Assembly (NCBI RefSeq): GCF_010093595.1
Contig: NW_022985440.1
Location: forward strand, 275,215 to 339,214
Length of the DNA stretch: 64,000 bases
Reading direction: 5' to 3'
From: Mytilinidion resinicola
Taxonomy: Eukaryota; Ascomycota; Dothideomycetes; Mytilinidiales; Mytilinidiaceae
The position numbers and the translations under genes are program-made. Under the pieces are notes generated by a model. That model saw only the letters and a program-made list of their open reading frames with translations, was not told the origin of the DNA and ran no database searches. This document shows, piece after piece, positions 1-11,767 of the stretch. Each line of letters begins with the position of its first letter. Positions within the stretch are counted from its first letter, which is position 1.

Positions 1-504
1 CACCTCCCACCCATCTCTCCTTACCATCAAAAGCACAAGTTGATATATATACGAGATAACACATCGTATCACATTCTCCATGATCGCGTTTCATTCAGAT
101 ATCAAAAGGTTTTCAATCTCTGCTTTTGCTTCTGCCTGGTGCCCACTTCCCTCACTACGCATAACTCCATCGTCAGCTACCCCATTTCCATTACCACGCT
201 CATTATCATCTATCCAACCCCAAAGAATCAAAGATGCAGCCGTCTTCTCTCGAAAACGAAGAGCGTACAGTGCCGTCGCTCGCTGCAAGTGGTATCATGA
301 TGCGTGCTGAAAAACGAAAGAAGAGCAAAAAACAGCACTAATGAGTCGTCCCGTCCCGTGCCGTCGTGTGGGTATAAATATTTCCATCATTCTCGCTCAT
401 GATTTTTCGGCGATCAGTCTGTCTGCCTACTCCTTCTCTCGCGTCTTTCCATGGAGCCATCGAGGCTCGAGACCGGCGGACATTACTTTTTGTTGCACTG
501 CAAT
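1..504. other. Intergenic, left edge
   Basis: I see no convincing gene here. Short open frames on both strands have no recognisable domain and no start context. The right part is probably the 3' untranslated region of the minus-strand Ytp1-like gene that stops at 505. Confidence 0.5.
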
Positions 505-2381
505 TTACGCGAGCGCGCCAGCGCTGCGTTTGGCAAAGGGAGTCTGGCTCTCCTTACGAACGGCCCATCCCTTCAAGGCGATGAGGACCGTCGTCCACGC
601 CAACAGCAGAGCCGTGAAGCCGATGGTAACGGTAAAGGTGAACATGGCGTCCAGGCCATACGACTCCAGCGCCGCAACTGTGTCCTTATTGCTCACCATG
701 AAGGTTATGCCGCCGGCCACCAGGCAGAAGGCAGTGATGATCTCGGATGGTGGGCGCGAAGGTAGGTACGACGTGGGCGGACAGAGATACATGAGGATGT
801 AGGTAACGGCGCGCGCCAGAGCGAAACCGACGAACATGTTGCCCCACTGCTTGTGGATCATGCTGGACAGCATCGAGGCTTGGTGGTGCGAGCTCATCAT
901 GATGCCTAAGAGGAGGATTATAAGGCCGGGCATCGGGTTCATCGAGAAGCGGTATGACTTGGGTGGCTGCCACGACTCGCTGGGGCTCATGGAGTCTTGG
1001 GCCGATGCGATGGAATAGTTGAGGAGATCTCTCATCTTGCGCGACTCGACAATCATTCCGAGCAATCCACCACCGAAGAACATGACGGAGATGGAAACAT
1101 GCTCGAGATCCTGCGCGGTCCAAGCGCCGCCCCAGGCTGCCAAGTGCTCGAGAAAGACATTGGAGCAGCCGTAGAGGAAGATGACGAAGGATTCGACGAA
1201 TTCGGCGCTAGGTAGAGCCGCGCGCCGACGACCAACCACTTCTTTGGGCGGCTTTATGTTCCACGCCCAACCGAAATCCGCGAATGCGCCCATCCAGCGG
1301 CCAAGGGTGAGCAGGCCGTACCAGAAGAAGATACCTCCTTTTACGTAATGCGCAAGGACGTTGAAGACGGCACCGCCTCGCTGAAAGAGTTGTTAGTTGA
1401 CTGTAGTCCAGAGCCATTGTCGAGAAAACTTACACCAATGCCGCCGTACACCACAGTACCGCTTGTGACGGCAACAAATCCTTGGATCAAGATGGTACGG
1501 TCAATCACGACATACAAGAATCGCATTGTCTTCAAAAGTCGGCCGAAGGAGGCGAGTCGAGAAATATTGCGGCCGAGGAATCGATCAACAGAAGTATTCC
1601 GCAAGAAGCCGCGCTTCTCCGCGTCATTGTCAAATGGTTCATCATCGTCATGGTGGTAAGGGCTCTGAGGCTCATTATACTGCTGGTTCTCGGACTCGAC
1701 ACTTGGCGACCTAGAGTGGCCACACAGCGAGGACGAGTTGCGCTCGGTGCCATGGCCAGAGTCATTCGACCACCTCGAGAAGTTAGGCTGCGCGTCCTCA
1801 ACGCGATGATACTGGGCCATTGCAGCGCTGGACACAGGCTGCGCAATATGATCCTCCATGGAGTGCGCTTTGGCCCGACTCGTGTAGGCCTGCACGAGAG
1901 CCATGAAGACCCAAGCAGAGGCAATCCACGTTATAATCCACCCAGTCTTGCTGTGCGCATTGTTCGCGTACAGGTTTGGGGTCTTGCGATCATATATGAT
2001 GCCGAAGAGCATGCCAAAGGCATTGACGATGAGGAAAATGAACTGGGCTGAGAGCGCGAACCGAGACCTAGAGACACTAAACATCACGCCTAGAACCAGG
2101 TCAGATTGAAGCCTCGCTGTGGCGCATCATTCTCAGCACTCACCAACAGGCAGCACCACCATCCAGGCCAAACTCATGAGGACGATGTGTGCGTATATGA
2201 CGCCGACGTGGGCAGCGAAGCTCCAGTAGCTCATAGGCTTGTTGCCGGCCGAAGCCGGAGCCTCATGGTGTGCCATATTCATGTTCTCATCATTGTGGTC
2301 GGAGCCGTGAGCGACTGCTAGAGGGAGGGCCTCTAGTAGGAGCGCTGCGGCGGCTAGGGTGAGGACGCGACCTCTCTGCAT
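505..2381 (-). CDS. Ytp1-like multi-pass membrane protein
   Basis: Three exons (2381-2144, 2089-1434, 1380-505) join in frame to about 589 aa. Donors are GTGAGT and GTAAGT and acceptors are CTAG and CAG. The N-terminus has a hydrophobic signal-like segment followed by a His-rich stretch (AHGSDHNDENMNMAHHE) and a first membrane helix. A central hydrophilic loop rich in Ser/Asp separates this from a C-terminal block of about seven hydrophobic helices. This plan fits the fungal family with a DUF2427 N-terminal domain and a Ytp1 C-terminal domain, integral membrane proteins whose biochemical role is not established. The start was chosen because it gives an uninterrupted signal-like sequence. The exon 2/3 junction restores a continuous helix (VLAHYVKGGIFFWYGLLTLG). 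Assignment is by domain plan and motif recall, not by search. Confidence 0.8.
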
Positions 2382-5211
2382 GTATCCTGGTCGACGGAAG
2401 CTGCGGTGAGACTGAGAGACAGCCAGGTGGGATGATTGGTGGGTGGGGAGGGGCAGGGAGCTCGCGATTATGCGGAAAGGCGAGAAGCTGTGAGGGCGAG
2501 TGATATAGGAATGGCTGAGGCCTTAGGTTGGAGCAGAAGGATGCTGAACGTTGGGTCACAAAGAGCTCGGAGTTAGAGGGTCGGTCGGCGGGTATGGATG
2601 AGGATTATTAAAGAACTGGAAGGCTGCAGCTGCACGGCAGAGTCGGCCAAGTCGGGTGGATTGGTGGGTACTCCAGCCGGCGTCCGAGGATTTGAGGCTT
2701 ACCAAAAGCATCGGCGACGCTCGCCAGAGCAACGGCGCTGCGGCATTAGCAGCGAAGCTCGCTGCGAAGGAGGCATCGGTCGGCCGACCAGCACTTTCTG
2801 ATGTGGCTGCAGCTGCTTTCCCATGCATGACGTGGGGCGACACCTGGTCGGCTCGGCAGGCCTTGTCGCTAGTTGCAGGCGCCTTTCTCCCAGGATCCAA
2901 CCGAGACGGCCTCCAGAAAATGCTCGAAGGAGCCTTTATCGCAGTAAGCCGTGCCTTCTCTCGCGCATCTCCAGACACAGCACAAGTAATGTCAAAGATG
3001 GACAAGTATTTGGTAGCTATCCTTGAATCCGTCCTGAGCAATTCCCGTCACAATGAACTCGCCGTGGTCTACCGAACAGCAGCCGGCGTCAACCATGAGA
3101 ACGGACAAGGGTTCCGAACTACCCGGCGCCAAGTCACGCCGCGGCACGCCCGTACAATATCACACACGACGACGTCTAGCAAGCAGTGCCAAACGCAATA
3201 CATGGACCGCACTCCACACGACACAGTGACGACACAGGTATGTATCAGTGTTGTTTGAGGCGAAGCTGTCTTGCTGGCATTGCTATGTAGATGGCGTGAG
3301 ACTCGGCAGAGGCAGCGGGGGCGGGCTTTGGTCGTCCAGCAGCTTCATCAGTCCCGCCAACACCCGCCACGCCTCAGCATCGCCGACAGCGCTGCGATCG
3401 ACGCCATCAGCCCACCAACAAGCTTTGCACCCGCTTGGCGACCTTGCCCGTCGGGGCTTGACCGCGGAGTTCACCCGCACCATCCACAGCGCCAGGATCA
3501 CCCCGCTCCACCGACCCCGGCCAGCCATCATGTCTCCGGCCTCGTCGCGCTGCCGTCGCATCCGACTCTGATGTCTGCTGGGCTCGCCTCTCCCCAGATT
3601 TCAACCTGCGAACTACCTCATCGCGATCTTATTATCGCGGCTATTTCTCGGCGCGCGGATGAGCGGCCTCCGATATCTTTTTTTTCTCCAGACTCACTTC
3701 GCACTCCGTCATCGATCGTCACGACCGTCAGTATAAGCGCTGCTGACAGCGTGCTCACATGCAGTTTTGAGCAGCGATGGCTTGGCAAAGAGTCAGGATT
3801 GAGTCATCTGTCACCTGGGCAGCCTCAACCAATTGATTAATCGATGCATGCAGCTCTTCTCGCTCGTGCCACAGTGCAAGGTGGGGATGGTGCCAGCCAG
3901 CCCTCTTCGGAGTCCCAGCCCCACACACCACACCACTATTCAGACGCCCAGGAAATCACTTGCTCAGCATTCACTTTATCCAGCACTCCGGACCATCGTG
4001 TCTCACGAACCCATTTCCCGCTTCAAGCTGTACTGCCTGAATGAACAACCGATACACATGCTTCTATCTCAGTTAACTTAATTCCAGCCTCCATCTTGCC
4101 CCGAGTTTTCTGTAACTACATATCAGATACCTAATACTTTCGAATGTCTCGCGCTAGCAATCCTTCCTACAAGCATCCCCAACCGCAAGCACGCCTTTGA
4201 TCCACTCTCACGCGTTCATCCCTGTCCGATTAACGAACCCAAGCGAATAGCTCAACGGCCTTACGAGCGGTAAAGGAAGCCTGCCGACCAATTGGATTGC
4301 CCTTCACCGAAGTAACCGAAGTGGCCGACTTATCCTTTAGCTTCACTATTTTCACCTCGTGTTGATAATTAATATGTATTCACCGCAACATTGCAATGTT
4401 CCTTCTCTCGTATGACAATATAGGCAAGGCACCAGAAATAGTGGATTTTTGGGTGTTGCGTTGGGGACACTGTGAAACAAAGTCAATACATACAACGTAC
4501 GACCTTGCTTAAGCTTCAAGCATCCTTTCGCGACAGCTGCGTGACGCACGCCATCGGTGTTCATCCCGCGGAGCTTGTTCCTTAATGTGTATCACGTCTT
4601 TGTGGTTCGTTGAAAGAGGATGTTGGGATGTTGGGACTAGGTTTCGCGGTGCCGACAGCCGTGAACCGTCTGGGGCCAGGACCGGGAGCGGGAAGCATAC
4701 CTATTGTACAGTAACTGCCTCGTTTGATTACGGCCGTGGTTGCGGTGGCTTGGGAGATCTTTCGATCGCGAGACCTTTTGCGCATTGTCGTCTGAGACGT
4801 GGGGAAATGCTCCGTTGGTTATTACTCAGTGAGGGGTTGGTTGAACGCGCGCAATATCTACAGTATCATCGCACCTATACCTAGAATGTCGACGTCACGT
4901 GCTTCATCCCATCCATCTGAAGGATAATCCTCAAACTCTCCACATCGCAGCAAAAGCTCTCCGTCACTAAGCTTGCTTCAAGCGCCTCAGACAGCTCAAC
5001 CCCCCACATTTATACGCTGCTCAAAACCATCCCCAAAACCACCATGCTAGGCATGCAAGCAGCGCAATGCGCCACAGCCGATAGCTAAAAGCCACAGCCA
5101 CAGCCGCAGCTGACACTCCCACCACCCCCTCTCCATCCCATCCCACCTCCCTCCACGATGCCCTAAATCCCCAATTCCCTCCCTCCTCCGCGCGCGCAAA
5201 TCCAAAAGCAA
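2382..5211. other. Gene-poor stretch with unproven open frames
   Basis: The GC-rich part at 2556-3258 is open on both strands (plus 2656-3258, minus 3041-2556), as is 3271-3840 (+). None of these translations shows a domain, a repeat or a credible splice pattern, so I do not call genes. The minus-strand part next to 2381 probably holds the Ytp1-like promoter and 5' UTR. From 3850 to 5200 I see only AT-richer sequence with a CACGTG hexamer near 4896. Confidence 0.4.
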
Positions 5212-5766
5212 ATGGCTTCCCTAGCTTCCCCAGACCCAGCATCGCAGGACACGACCCGCGCCCCGTCGCCCGACCCCTCGGTCATCGCGCGCGACTTCGC
5301 CTCGCGCGCGCCGCCGACGACGTTCTTGCCGCGCAACATGCCCGATATCGCCGTCCGCTATCTGTACCTGGACTACGCGCCTGCGTCGAGCCATTACCTG
5401 CGCAACCTCATCGCGCGGCGGACGGGCGAGAGCGGGAAGGAGAAGGAGAAGGAGCGGGCGTTCAAGCACGTGAGATTGTTGGTGCTGGACCGGCCGGTGG
5501 GGGAGGAGGGGGCGAGGGGGTATGCGGTTGCGCTGGTGAAGAGCGTGGGTGGTGGAGATGGAGAAGGGGGACATGGGGAGGCGCGGTTGGAGGAGGGGTT
5601 TGCGCTGTTTACGGCGGAGGCGAAGGATCCGGTGAGGAGGAAGGAGATGTTGCTCAGGGGGGTCATGGTGACGGGGGCGGGGTTTGGGAATTGGCAGGAG
5701 GAGGTGGGGAGGTGTGGGGGCGGTGGGGAGGGGGTTGCGAGGGAAGGTTTGTGGGAATTTTTTTAG
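5212..5766 (+). CDS. Hypothetical protein, 184 aa
   Basis: A single open frame that I do not recognise. Residues 1-35 are Ala/Ser/Pro-rich. After a second Met (MPDIAVRYLYLDYAPASSHY) the sequence looks globular with a few beta-like stretches (HVRLLVLDRPVG, GYAVALVKSVGG), interrupted by Gly/Glu-rich low-complexity loops. Codon use is strongly GC3-biased in the first half, which favours coding. The end is Gly-rich and stops at a run of T. A GTTTGT donor-like site lies about 20 bases before the stop, so a spliced C-terminus is possible. The opposite strand is also open but yields only Pro/Arg-rich low complexity, so this strand is preferred. Confidence 0.45.
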   Translation: MASLASPDPASQDTTRAPSPDPSVIARDFASRAPPTTFLPRNMPDIAVRYLYLDYAPASSHYLRNLIARRTGESGKEKEKERAFKHVRLLVLDRPVGEEGARGYAVALVKSVGGGDGEGGHGEARLEEGFALFTAEAKDPVRRKEMLLRGVMVTGAGFGNWQEEVGRCGGGGEGVAREGLWEFF

Positions 5767-5809
5767 TTTTTTTTTTTCTCTGCTTGTCGCGTTATCACGT
5801 TGATACGCC

Positions 5810-5992
5810 ATGTCTATTCCTGGAGTTCTATGTGGGTTAGTTTGGTTTAGGGGAGCTTTTTGCTAACTTGAGATGGCAGCGAGGGTCGTGTACAAGCATT
5901 ACGTGCAGAATAAGTATCAGTTCACGCCGGCGAATTGCAAGCTTTTTTGTAATAGCGTTGCGGCTTGTTTAAGGGTTGAGAAGAAGATATGA
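5810..5992 (+). CDS. Possible micro-gene, ~39-44 aa
   Basis: A very small frame with a protein-like ending (YQFTPANCKLFCNSVAACL, then RVEKKI and stop). Two models fit. In the first, ATG at 5810 makes a 26-nt exon (5810-5835), a 48-nt intron with GTTAGT donor, TGCTAAC branch site and GAG acceptor, and exon 5884-5992, giving 44 aa. In the second, an unspliced start at ATG 5873 gives 39 aa. The textbook branch point supports splicing. Two spaced Cys pairs and aromatic/basic residues suggest a small folded or membrane-associated protein, but I recognise no family. It could instead be the last exon of the preceding gene. Confidence 0.35.
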
Positions 5993-6069
5993 GTATGGTC
6001 CATTTATTTCGTTTCATCTCAATCACCCGCGTAAAGGCAAGCAGGTCGAGCATTTTTTGGAAAACATGT

Positions 6070-6597
6070 TTACTCTCCTAAATGAGCGGCGACCTCGATC
6101 TCAATCCGCATGTCTTTCAGCGCTAGGCTCTCTACGCCGACGACTGTTAAAATCGGCTGATGGTCCGGACAGTACTTCCGCAGGTTTCGCACGATGTGGC
6201 CGCTTTCCAGCGTGTCCATCTTCACTACGTAGCAGCGCACTTTGTACACTTGCGACCAGCCTTTGCCGCCTGCTTTTTGCAGCGTGTGCTCGACGTTGGC
6301 GAAGGCTTGGTCGATTTGAGGGCCTTCTAAGGCGGGGATGGCTTCGGAGATGCGGTCCCATCCGCCTGGAGGGCGAGGCGTAAGTTTTAAGAAGCTGTAG
6401 AAGAGGGCATTGGAAAGGAGTAGTATTAGGGTAGGTGTGATTGCGAGGCATTGATGGATGGAAGAGTGGTTTCATTTCAACGTACCTTGCCCGGATATCT
6501 CAATGATACTGCCGTATCGGACCGCCTGGCTATAGTGGACCTCCTTCCTAGCTCTATCGCCGTACCCCTCATAGTCAGAGTACTGGAGGTGAGACAT
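6070..6597 (-). CDS. RidA/YjgF-family protein (Rid-like imine deaminase)
   Basis: Two exons (6597-6486 and 6365-6070) give 135 aa, the usual length of this family. The donor is GTACGT, and a CAG acceptor completes the split Gly codon of the conserved GQGGWDR segment. Visible hallmarks are an N-terminal YEGYG, the substrate-site stretch HYSQAVRYGSIIEISGQGG, the helix IDQAFANVEHTLQKAGGKGW, and a strand pattern ending in VGVESLALKDMRIEIEVAAH. Known members form trimers that hydrolyse reactive enamine/imine intermediates or act in related detoxification. The Arg usual in classical RidA catalysis (in the GPxDPxTG...R region) is not obvious, so the reaction is uncertain. A longer in-frame start at 6705 exists, but the Met at 6597 matches the usual family start. 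Confidence 0.85.
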
Positions 6598-7840
6598 AGT
6601 AAGATATGAATTCGGAAATTGGTTGGAACTTTGTCCTGGGAAGCGCTGGGACGGATTAAATTGATACGATTGATGGAAGGTGTTGCTTTGGATAGTGGTA
6701 CGCATAAAGAGGAGAAGGCCACCTACTTATATACTTCTCGGTGTCATCGACTATCGAGTATAGCTTAGAGTTAACTTTGGGGGTGAAGGGAATTAGTCAG
6801 ACACGAGATGGTCAAGATCCAAAGCTGAACACCGAGCAGATGATGATGTTGCCTGGCGGTTAGAGAGTAGGTAAGCACTTCCAGAAGCGTATCGAATTGT
6901 TACTACTCCGCTTCCAATGAAGGTATCCGGAGACTTCGATAAAGTTTAAGGCGCCCAGTGAAAACAACTTCTCTTCAGCCTCAAGATCTAGCGTGGAGAT
7001 AGCGCTACGATCGCCATTTGAAACGGTAAGGTTGTGGCTGAAGTTTCCGCCATAATATGCGTCTAGTCCTAGTGCCTACCTGAACCTATCTAGTTACCTT
7101 TTTTAAGGTTCTTAAGTCCGACTAGGATTGTCTTGATGTATCGGCAGCCTTAGAAACAGTCGTTGACTACATATTGATGATTTCTCAGCAAGCTCAAGGG
7201 AGTAGAACCACAAGCCATGAGAGTTTCAATGCCTGAAGTCAAACTGGGACACGCTGTTACTGTCTTGCATTCTTCTTTGTCCTCGTTTCCTAACTCGTTA
7301 AGGCTCTTGTCATTTCCAGAGGCTTTTAGAAGGTGTGTAGACGCTCTGATTCAGTTCAGAGTGCAGAGGCCCGGCGGGTGGTTCTCTTGAGTTCTCCTCA
7401 GATGTCAATTTCTCTTTATCATTTTCATTTAGTTGTTACGACCAGACTTTCCTTGGCCAAAAAATGGCATTCACGAATTTGTGATTTTCCTCTCCAACTC
7501 TAGGCTTGTGTACACTCGCCCAGCACTGCTTGAAGTCCCCTGGTGCGTTATCAAATGCTGAGAAACTCCAGCCTCAACAAGTCTTCTATCGCTCCGGGCC
7601 ACCTCAGACGATGTTAGACAGCTCTGGAACCTGACGCCCGCCTGTTTGGGCTAGCGTTCCTATTGCGGATAGACTGGTGTCGCGCCTGCACTATTTACCT
7701 CCTTCTACCTCTGACGACAGCTCAACTCTTCCTCCTCCACCACCAATCTCTTCAAAACTCTTCACTAGCCTGAGTTGGTCAAGATCGTTCACTAATACTG
7801 CAGAGCTCACTAACTCACTGCCTCTCTGCAAGATCTCAAT
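6598..7840. other. Intergenic, upstream of RidA-like and rvt genes
   Basis: This is the shared upstream region of two divergent genes. No coding signal is seen on either strand. The last ~150 bases before 7841 are pyrimidine-rich on the plus strand, as is common in fungal promoters and 5' leaders. Confidence 0.5.
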
Positions 7841-10591
7841 ATGACGCCCCTTCTGCTCGCCTCCACCTTGGAGGACATCACCAAGACCAAGCTGCGCAAG
7901 CTCAAGCAGAGCCAAGTGCAGTTCGCAGCTCACCGCAAGAACATCGTTGATGACGTCAACAAAGAATCTACTCAAGCTGACAAGCTGCGAAAGCTTATCG
8001 ACGGACTAGGCAAGAAGCTTGGAATTCACAAGGAACGTCGCTTGATCAACGTCCAAGCATACCTCCAACAGTCCTCGTTTGACTCATCCGTCTCTGAATC
8101 CGAGCTCAAGGCCTTGCGGACTCAGGTCGAAGGCATTCTGGATACTGAAGGCTCTAAGTATGAGTTCGCTGGTCTCTTTGGTCAGCTCGTGTCAGACTGG
8201 AATGATTACCACAACCTCCCAGCTGCTGGAGCCGCCTATTCCCCGACAATCAAGCAAGAAGACAGTCTGTTGATCATCTCAAACGATGAGTCTTTCGTGG
8301 ATGGTGCTGTGGTGGAAGAGATGAGCCGGCAGAGAAAGGAATGGGAGGCGTTAGCTTTTTCTTATGGCAACGTATCCAGCAGTGACGTGAAAGGCTATCT
8401 CAAGGAGCTTTTCGAGGATCCGGAATTTCCCACAGCGCGTGGAAAGGCACTCAAGATTCTTCAGAAGCAACTTCAGAACTTCAAGATCAAGGAGACCCTA
8501 GACAAGCAGTCGCTCCGATGGTGCATTGACAGCCTTCTCAAGAACGACCTCTTCTCAGGCGAGAAGCGGCAGTCACTAGTTGAGTTGAAGAAGCGGTCAG
8601 ACGTGCTAGAGTAAGGCTTTCTATTTCTATCAATAGCTCCGCTGAACATGCTAATTTTATTAAATAGCGAGTTGGCTGATTCACTCAACATGGATTTGGA
8701 GTCGATCACCACCTGGAACTGGAAATCCTCGCCAGTCTTTATCGATCTACGCAAGAATCTGAATGGCAAGTTTCGGGCTTACATGGACGAGGATACCCAT
8801 GAAGCAATCCTGCTGCAGTTCGTTGGTCTTAGCTGGGCCACGTACTTGAAGAAATGCTTGAATGAGTTCAAGGCCAGCGCATGGACTCAGCCCCCTCGGA
8901 AGCATGAGGGTGAGCCTGATGATCCTAAAGCCTTTCGTCATGTTTGGCTTACTAGGAACACCACGGAGAATCTCCGAAGCACTCGACTTAGGGAGTACCA
9001 GGCGAGTTACTTCATGACACAGCTGCCGAAATCAATGAAGGAAGGCGCTCGAGAGTACAAGGACGAGCCAGACGAGGCTGTACAGACCAGCAATAGAGCT
9101 ACTCGCAACCAGGCCGCCATTGGCGGAGTGCTCGGCGCGGGACAAGATGATGATACAAACACCTCCTTTGCTGTCAAGCAGTCGCTTCTCCGTACCGCCA
9201 CGACGGAGATGCTCATCTCTACGCAGATGCAGCGGCCGTTTACGATCTTGCAGTCCGATTTCAAGTCATTCGGACCGTCCCTTCCTCATACGACAATTTT
9301 CACAGTGCTTGAGTACCTCGGAGTCTCCCCCGACTGGCTCAACTTCTTCAAGGTGTTTCTTAGCTGTCCCCTTGCATTGACTGCCGCACCACTGTCAGGG
9401 GAGCCTCGCGTGCGCCAGCGTGGCGTACCAGACAGTCACCAGCTCAGCGATATGATGGGCGAGGCGATTCTATTCTGCCTCGACTATGCAGTGAACAAGC
9501 AGACGCAGGGTGCCAATCTCTACCGACTTCACGACGATCTATGGGTCTGGGGAGAAGAAGGTGTCTGCTTGGCTGCCTGGAAAGAGATCCAAAAATTCTC
9601 CAAGTTCATGGGCATGGAATTGAACATGGACAAGACCGGCTCTGAAGTTGTAGCTCTTGGACCCTCGAACACCCCGTCGCCATTGTCTATAACCGATTCT
9701 ATCCTTCCCAAAGGACGTGTTCGCTTCGGACTCCTTTACCTCGATCCAGCGAACGGCCAGTGGGTCATTGATGAGGGAAAGGTCAATGGCTACATCGAGG
9801 AAGTCAGGAAGCATCTCGGTGCTTGTCGGAGTATCCTTGCCTGGATCCAGGCATGGAACAGCTTCAGCCGGTTCCTGGGTAGCAACTTCGCGCATCCAGC
9901 GCACTGCTTCGGGCTCGACCATGTCAACATGATGCTCAAGGCTTACCGTCGTATCATCGACGGAATCCTTTCTGATCGCCCGAGCGCGAAGGGCAACATC
10001 GTGGAGTACCTGCGGGAGCGAGTCAAGGAGGATTACAACATCGAGGACGTTCCAGCAGGCTTCATCTACCTCCCCGTCGAACTTGGCTGCCTCGAGGTCC
10101 ACAATCCATTCGTCGACCTCCTGCTCGTTCGTCGCAACTGCCTGAAGAATCCTGGAGACAAGATCAAAGCTGCGGAGGAGCAAGAGAAGAAAGATTACGA
10201 GGACGACAAGAAGCTGTTCATGGAGGCCCGCCAACGCTACAACAAGTCCGTCAAGCCATTCATCCCCTTCAGCGAGTATATCAAGAACCGTGAGGAGACA
10301 AGCAAGGCCCTCTACCAGGCCTATCAATTCCTGAAGACGGCACCGGAGCAAGGCGATGTCCCCGGCTCCGTCAAGACCAAGACTGCGCTGAAGGAGCTTC
10401 CGCTTGAGGGTTGGAGCAAGGGATTCGGCAACGATTGGACGAAGCTGTCGCCGTACTGGAAGTGGATGGCGCAGCAGCATTGCGATGAGATGCTGGATAG
10501 GTTCGGTGGACTGCCTGTGAGCGATCGGAAGGTGCTTGTAGTCGGCTTGCTGAAGACTCTGCGGAGTGAAAAGGTTAGATGGCAGATCTGA
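7841..10591 (+). CDS. rvt: RVT: cellular (domesticated) reverse transcriptase-related protein
   Basis: Two exons (7841-8610, 8668-10591) give 897 aa. The 57-nt intron has GTAAGG, a TGCTAAT branch and AATAG. The first ~250 residues are hydrophilic and heptad-like (coiled coil). The core carries reverse transcriptase motifs in order: motif A LQSDFKSFG (Asp454), motif B QRGVPDS (about 507-513), motif C YRLHDDLW (Asp546-Asp547), motif D MGMELNMDKTGSE and a motif E-like RFGLLYLD. All three catalytic aspartates are present and the frame is uninterrupted. No integrase, RNase H, endonuclease or gag-like part is visible, and no LTR or target duplication flanks it. This fits the rvt genes described by Gladyshev and Arkhipova as single-copy cellular genes in fungi and other groups, which carry an N-terminal coiled coil and a long insertion before motif A. 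Its cellular role is unresolved. Confidence 0.85.
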
Positions 10592-11767
10592 GGCGGGCGT
10601 TGCAGGTGCTCGGGTTACAGGTACTGGGGATTACAGGTACTTGAGACGAGATGGTGAGTCTCTGGCGACTGATGCTTAGATACTGCCACTAGTGAGCACA
10701 AGTGAGAGGGCTTCTTAGCCTTCTTACAAAATTCACACAATAGTCTTATTTGCAGTGTTTCAATCTTTGCATGTGCCATGCCGCGAGGTGTCTTCAAGCT
10801 AAGCATACGTTGACAGTACACTATTCTGCCAGCGTATGAGGTACTTCGAAGTGGTTTCAGGTTCCTTGAAACGATCGATTTCCGGTTTCCGAGACCTCCT
10901 CGAGGCACCTCAGACGCCGTCAAACGGGTGTACGCACGAAGCAGACTCCTTGAATTGATGTGGCTGAACTTTGCTATCCTCATTTGCAGTGGGGCGACCT
11001 TTACTTGAAGTCCATGACAACTTTCGGCTTGAACTGCGTGGAAGTGGCTTCTCGTATCTGCGGTGCTGAGAGTTTGACATCCGTGATCTTATCTCATTGC
11101 TACCTCTAGGGGCGTCTTGAAAGGCTATGTACAATGCCTAGTCATAGAAATCCGTACACTCGTTTGCCGCTGCTTGAAGAGTTTCATAATATTTTCCACA
11201 TTCCGAATAAGAAGTTCGGCATTTTGGACAACTAATAAACTCCTGAGGCTACCCCAGACAGCGTCAATAGGATGTACGCAGATTGGAAGTGTATCCGCTC
11301 CTATTAGTACGTTGAAGCACCATAGACAGTGACAGGCAGGTGTACGAATTTCTATGGCGAGGCATTGTACTGTACGTTGCCAAAAGAGGTGTACGGATTG
11401 AGTTGGTGAGATTTTGCTATCCCGAAAGACAGTGTTTGCGAGCTGCACATTCCTCACAGCTTCCAATTCAAAGGGTTGTGGAAATGGCATACCTTACTTA
11501 CGCTGCTCAGAGCTTTACACCCATGAAATCTTCCTGTCAGTAAGCCCTGGGGTGTCTTCAAGTTATACATACAATGTCAAAATGCGCGTTAGACCATAAC
11601 CGATCTCAAGTATAAAAAAATGTAACACGTAGTCCGCAGTGCTACGAAAATTACATCCGTCACAGCTTCTAACTCAAAGAGGGTGGAAAACGATATATCT
11701 CATCTGCGGCCTCTCATAACTGGAGTGGAGATTTCAATGCTACTTCCCGATCACGACCTCTTTCCTC
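10592..11767. repeat. Degenerate irregular repeats, gene-free
   Basis: I find no supported gene. Related stretches recur with heavy divergence. GTGTCTTCAAG followed by a CATAC-containing tail occurs near 10790 and 11551, with a variant at 11112. A CAGAC...TGTACGCA module occurs near 10911, 11258 and 11322. A TTTGCTATCC module occurs near 10970 and 11412. A CACAGCTTC...TCAAAG module occurs near 11455 and 11660. They look like eroded copies of a dispersed element rather than a clean tandem array. Confidence 0.45.
11120..11372. repeat. Inverted-repeat (foldback/MITE-like) remnant
   Basis: The arm near 11127-11178 (GTACAATGCCTAGTCATAGA and on) is repeated in reverse complement near 11312-11370 (GTACAATGCCTCGCCATAGA when read on the minus strand). 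The arms are about 50-55 bp with mismatches, separated by about 135 bp of non-repeated AT-rich DNA. This is the form of a small non-autonomous TIR element or foldback. No target-site duplication could be fixed with confidence. Confidence 0.5.

Noticed and set aside
2556..3258. Overlapping open frames on both strands (161 and 200 codons)
   Set aside because: No domain, no splice logic, and mutual overlap. GC-rich DNA keeps frames open by chance.
9539..10480. 313-codon minus-strand open frame
   Set aside because: Lies wholly antisense to the rvt RT core, whose motifs are clear. No domain is visible on the minus strand.
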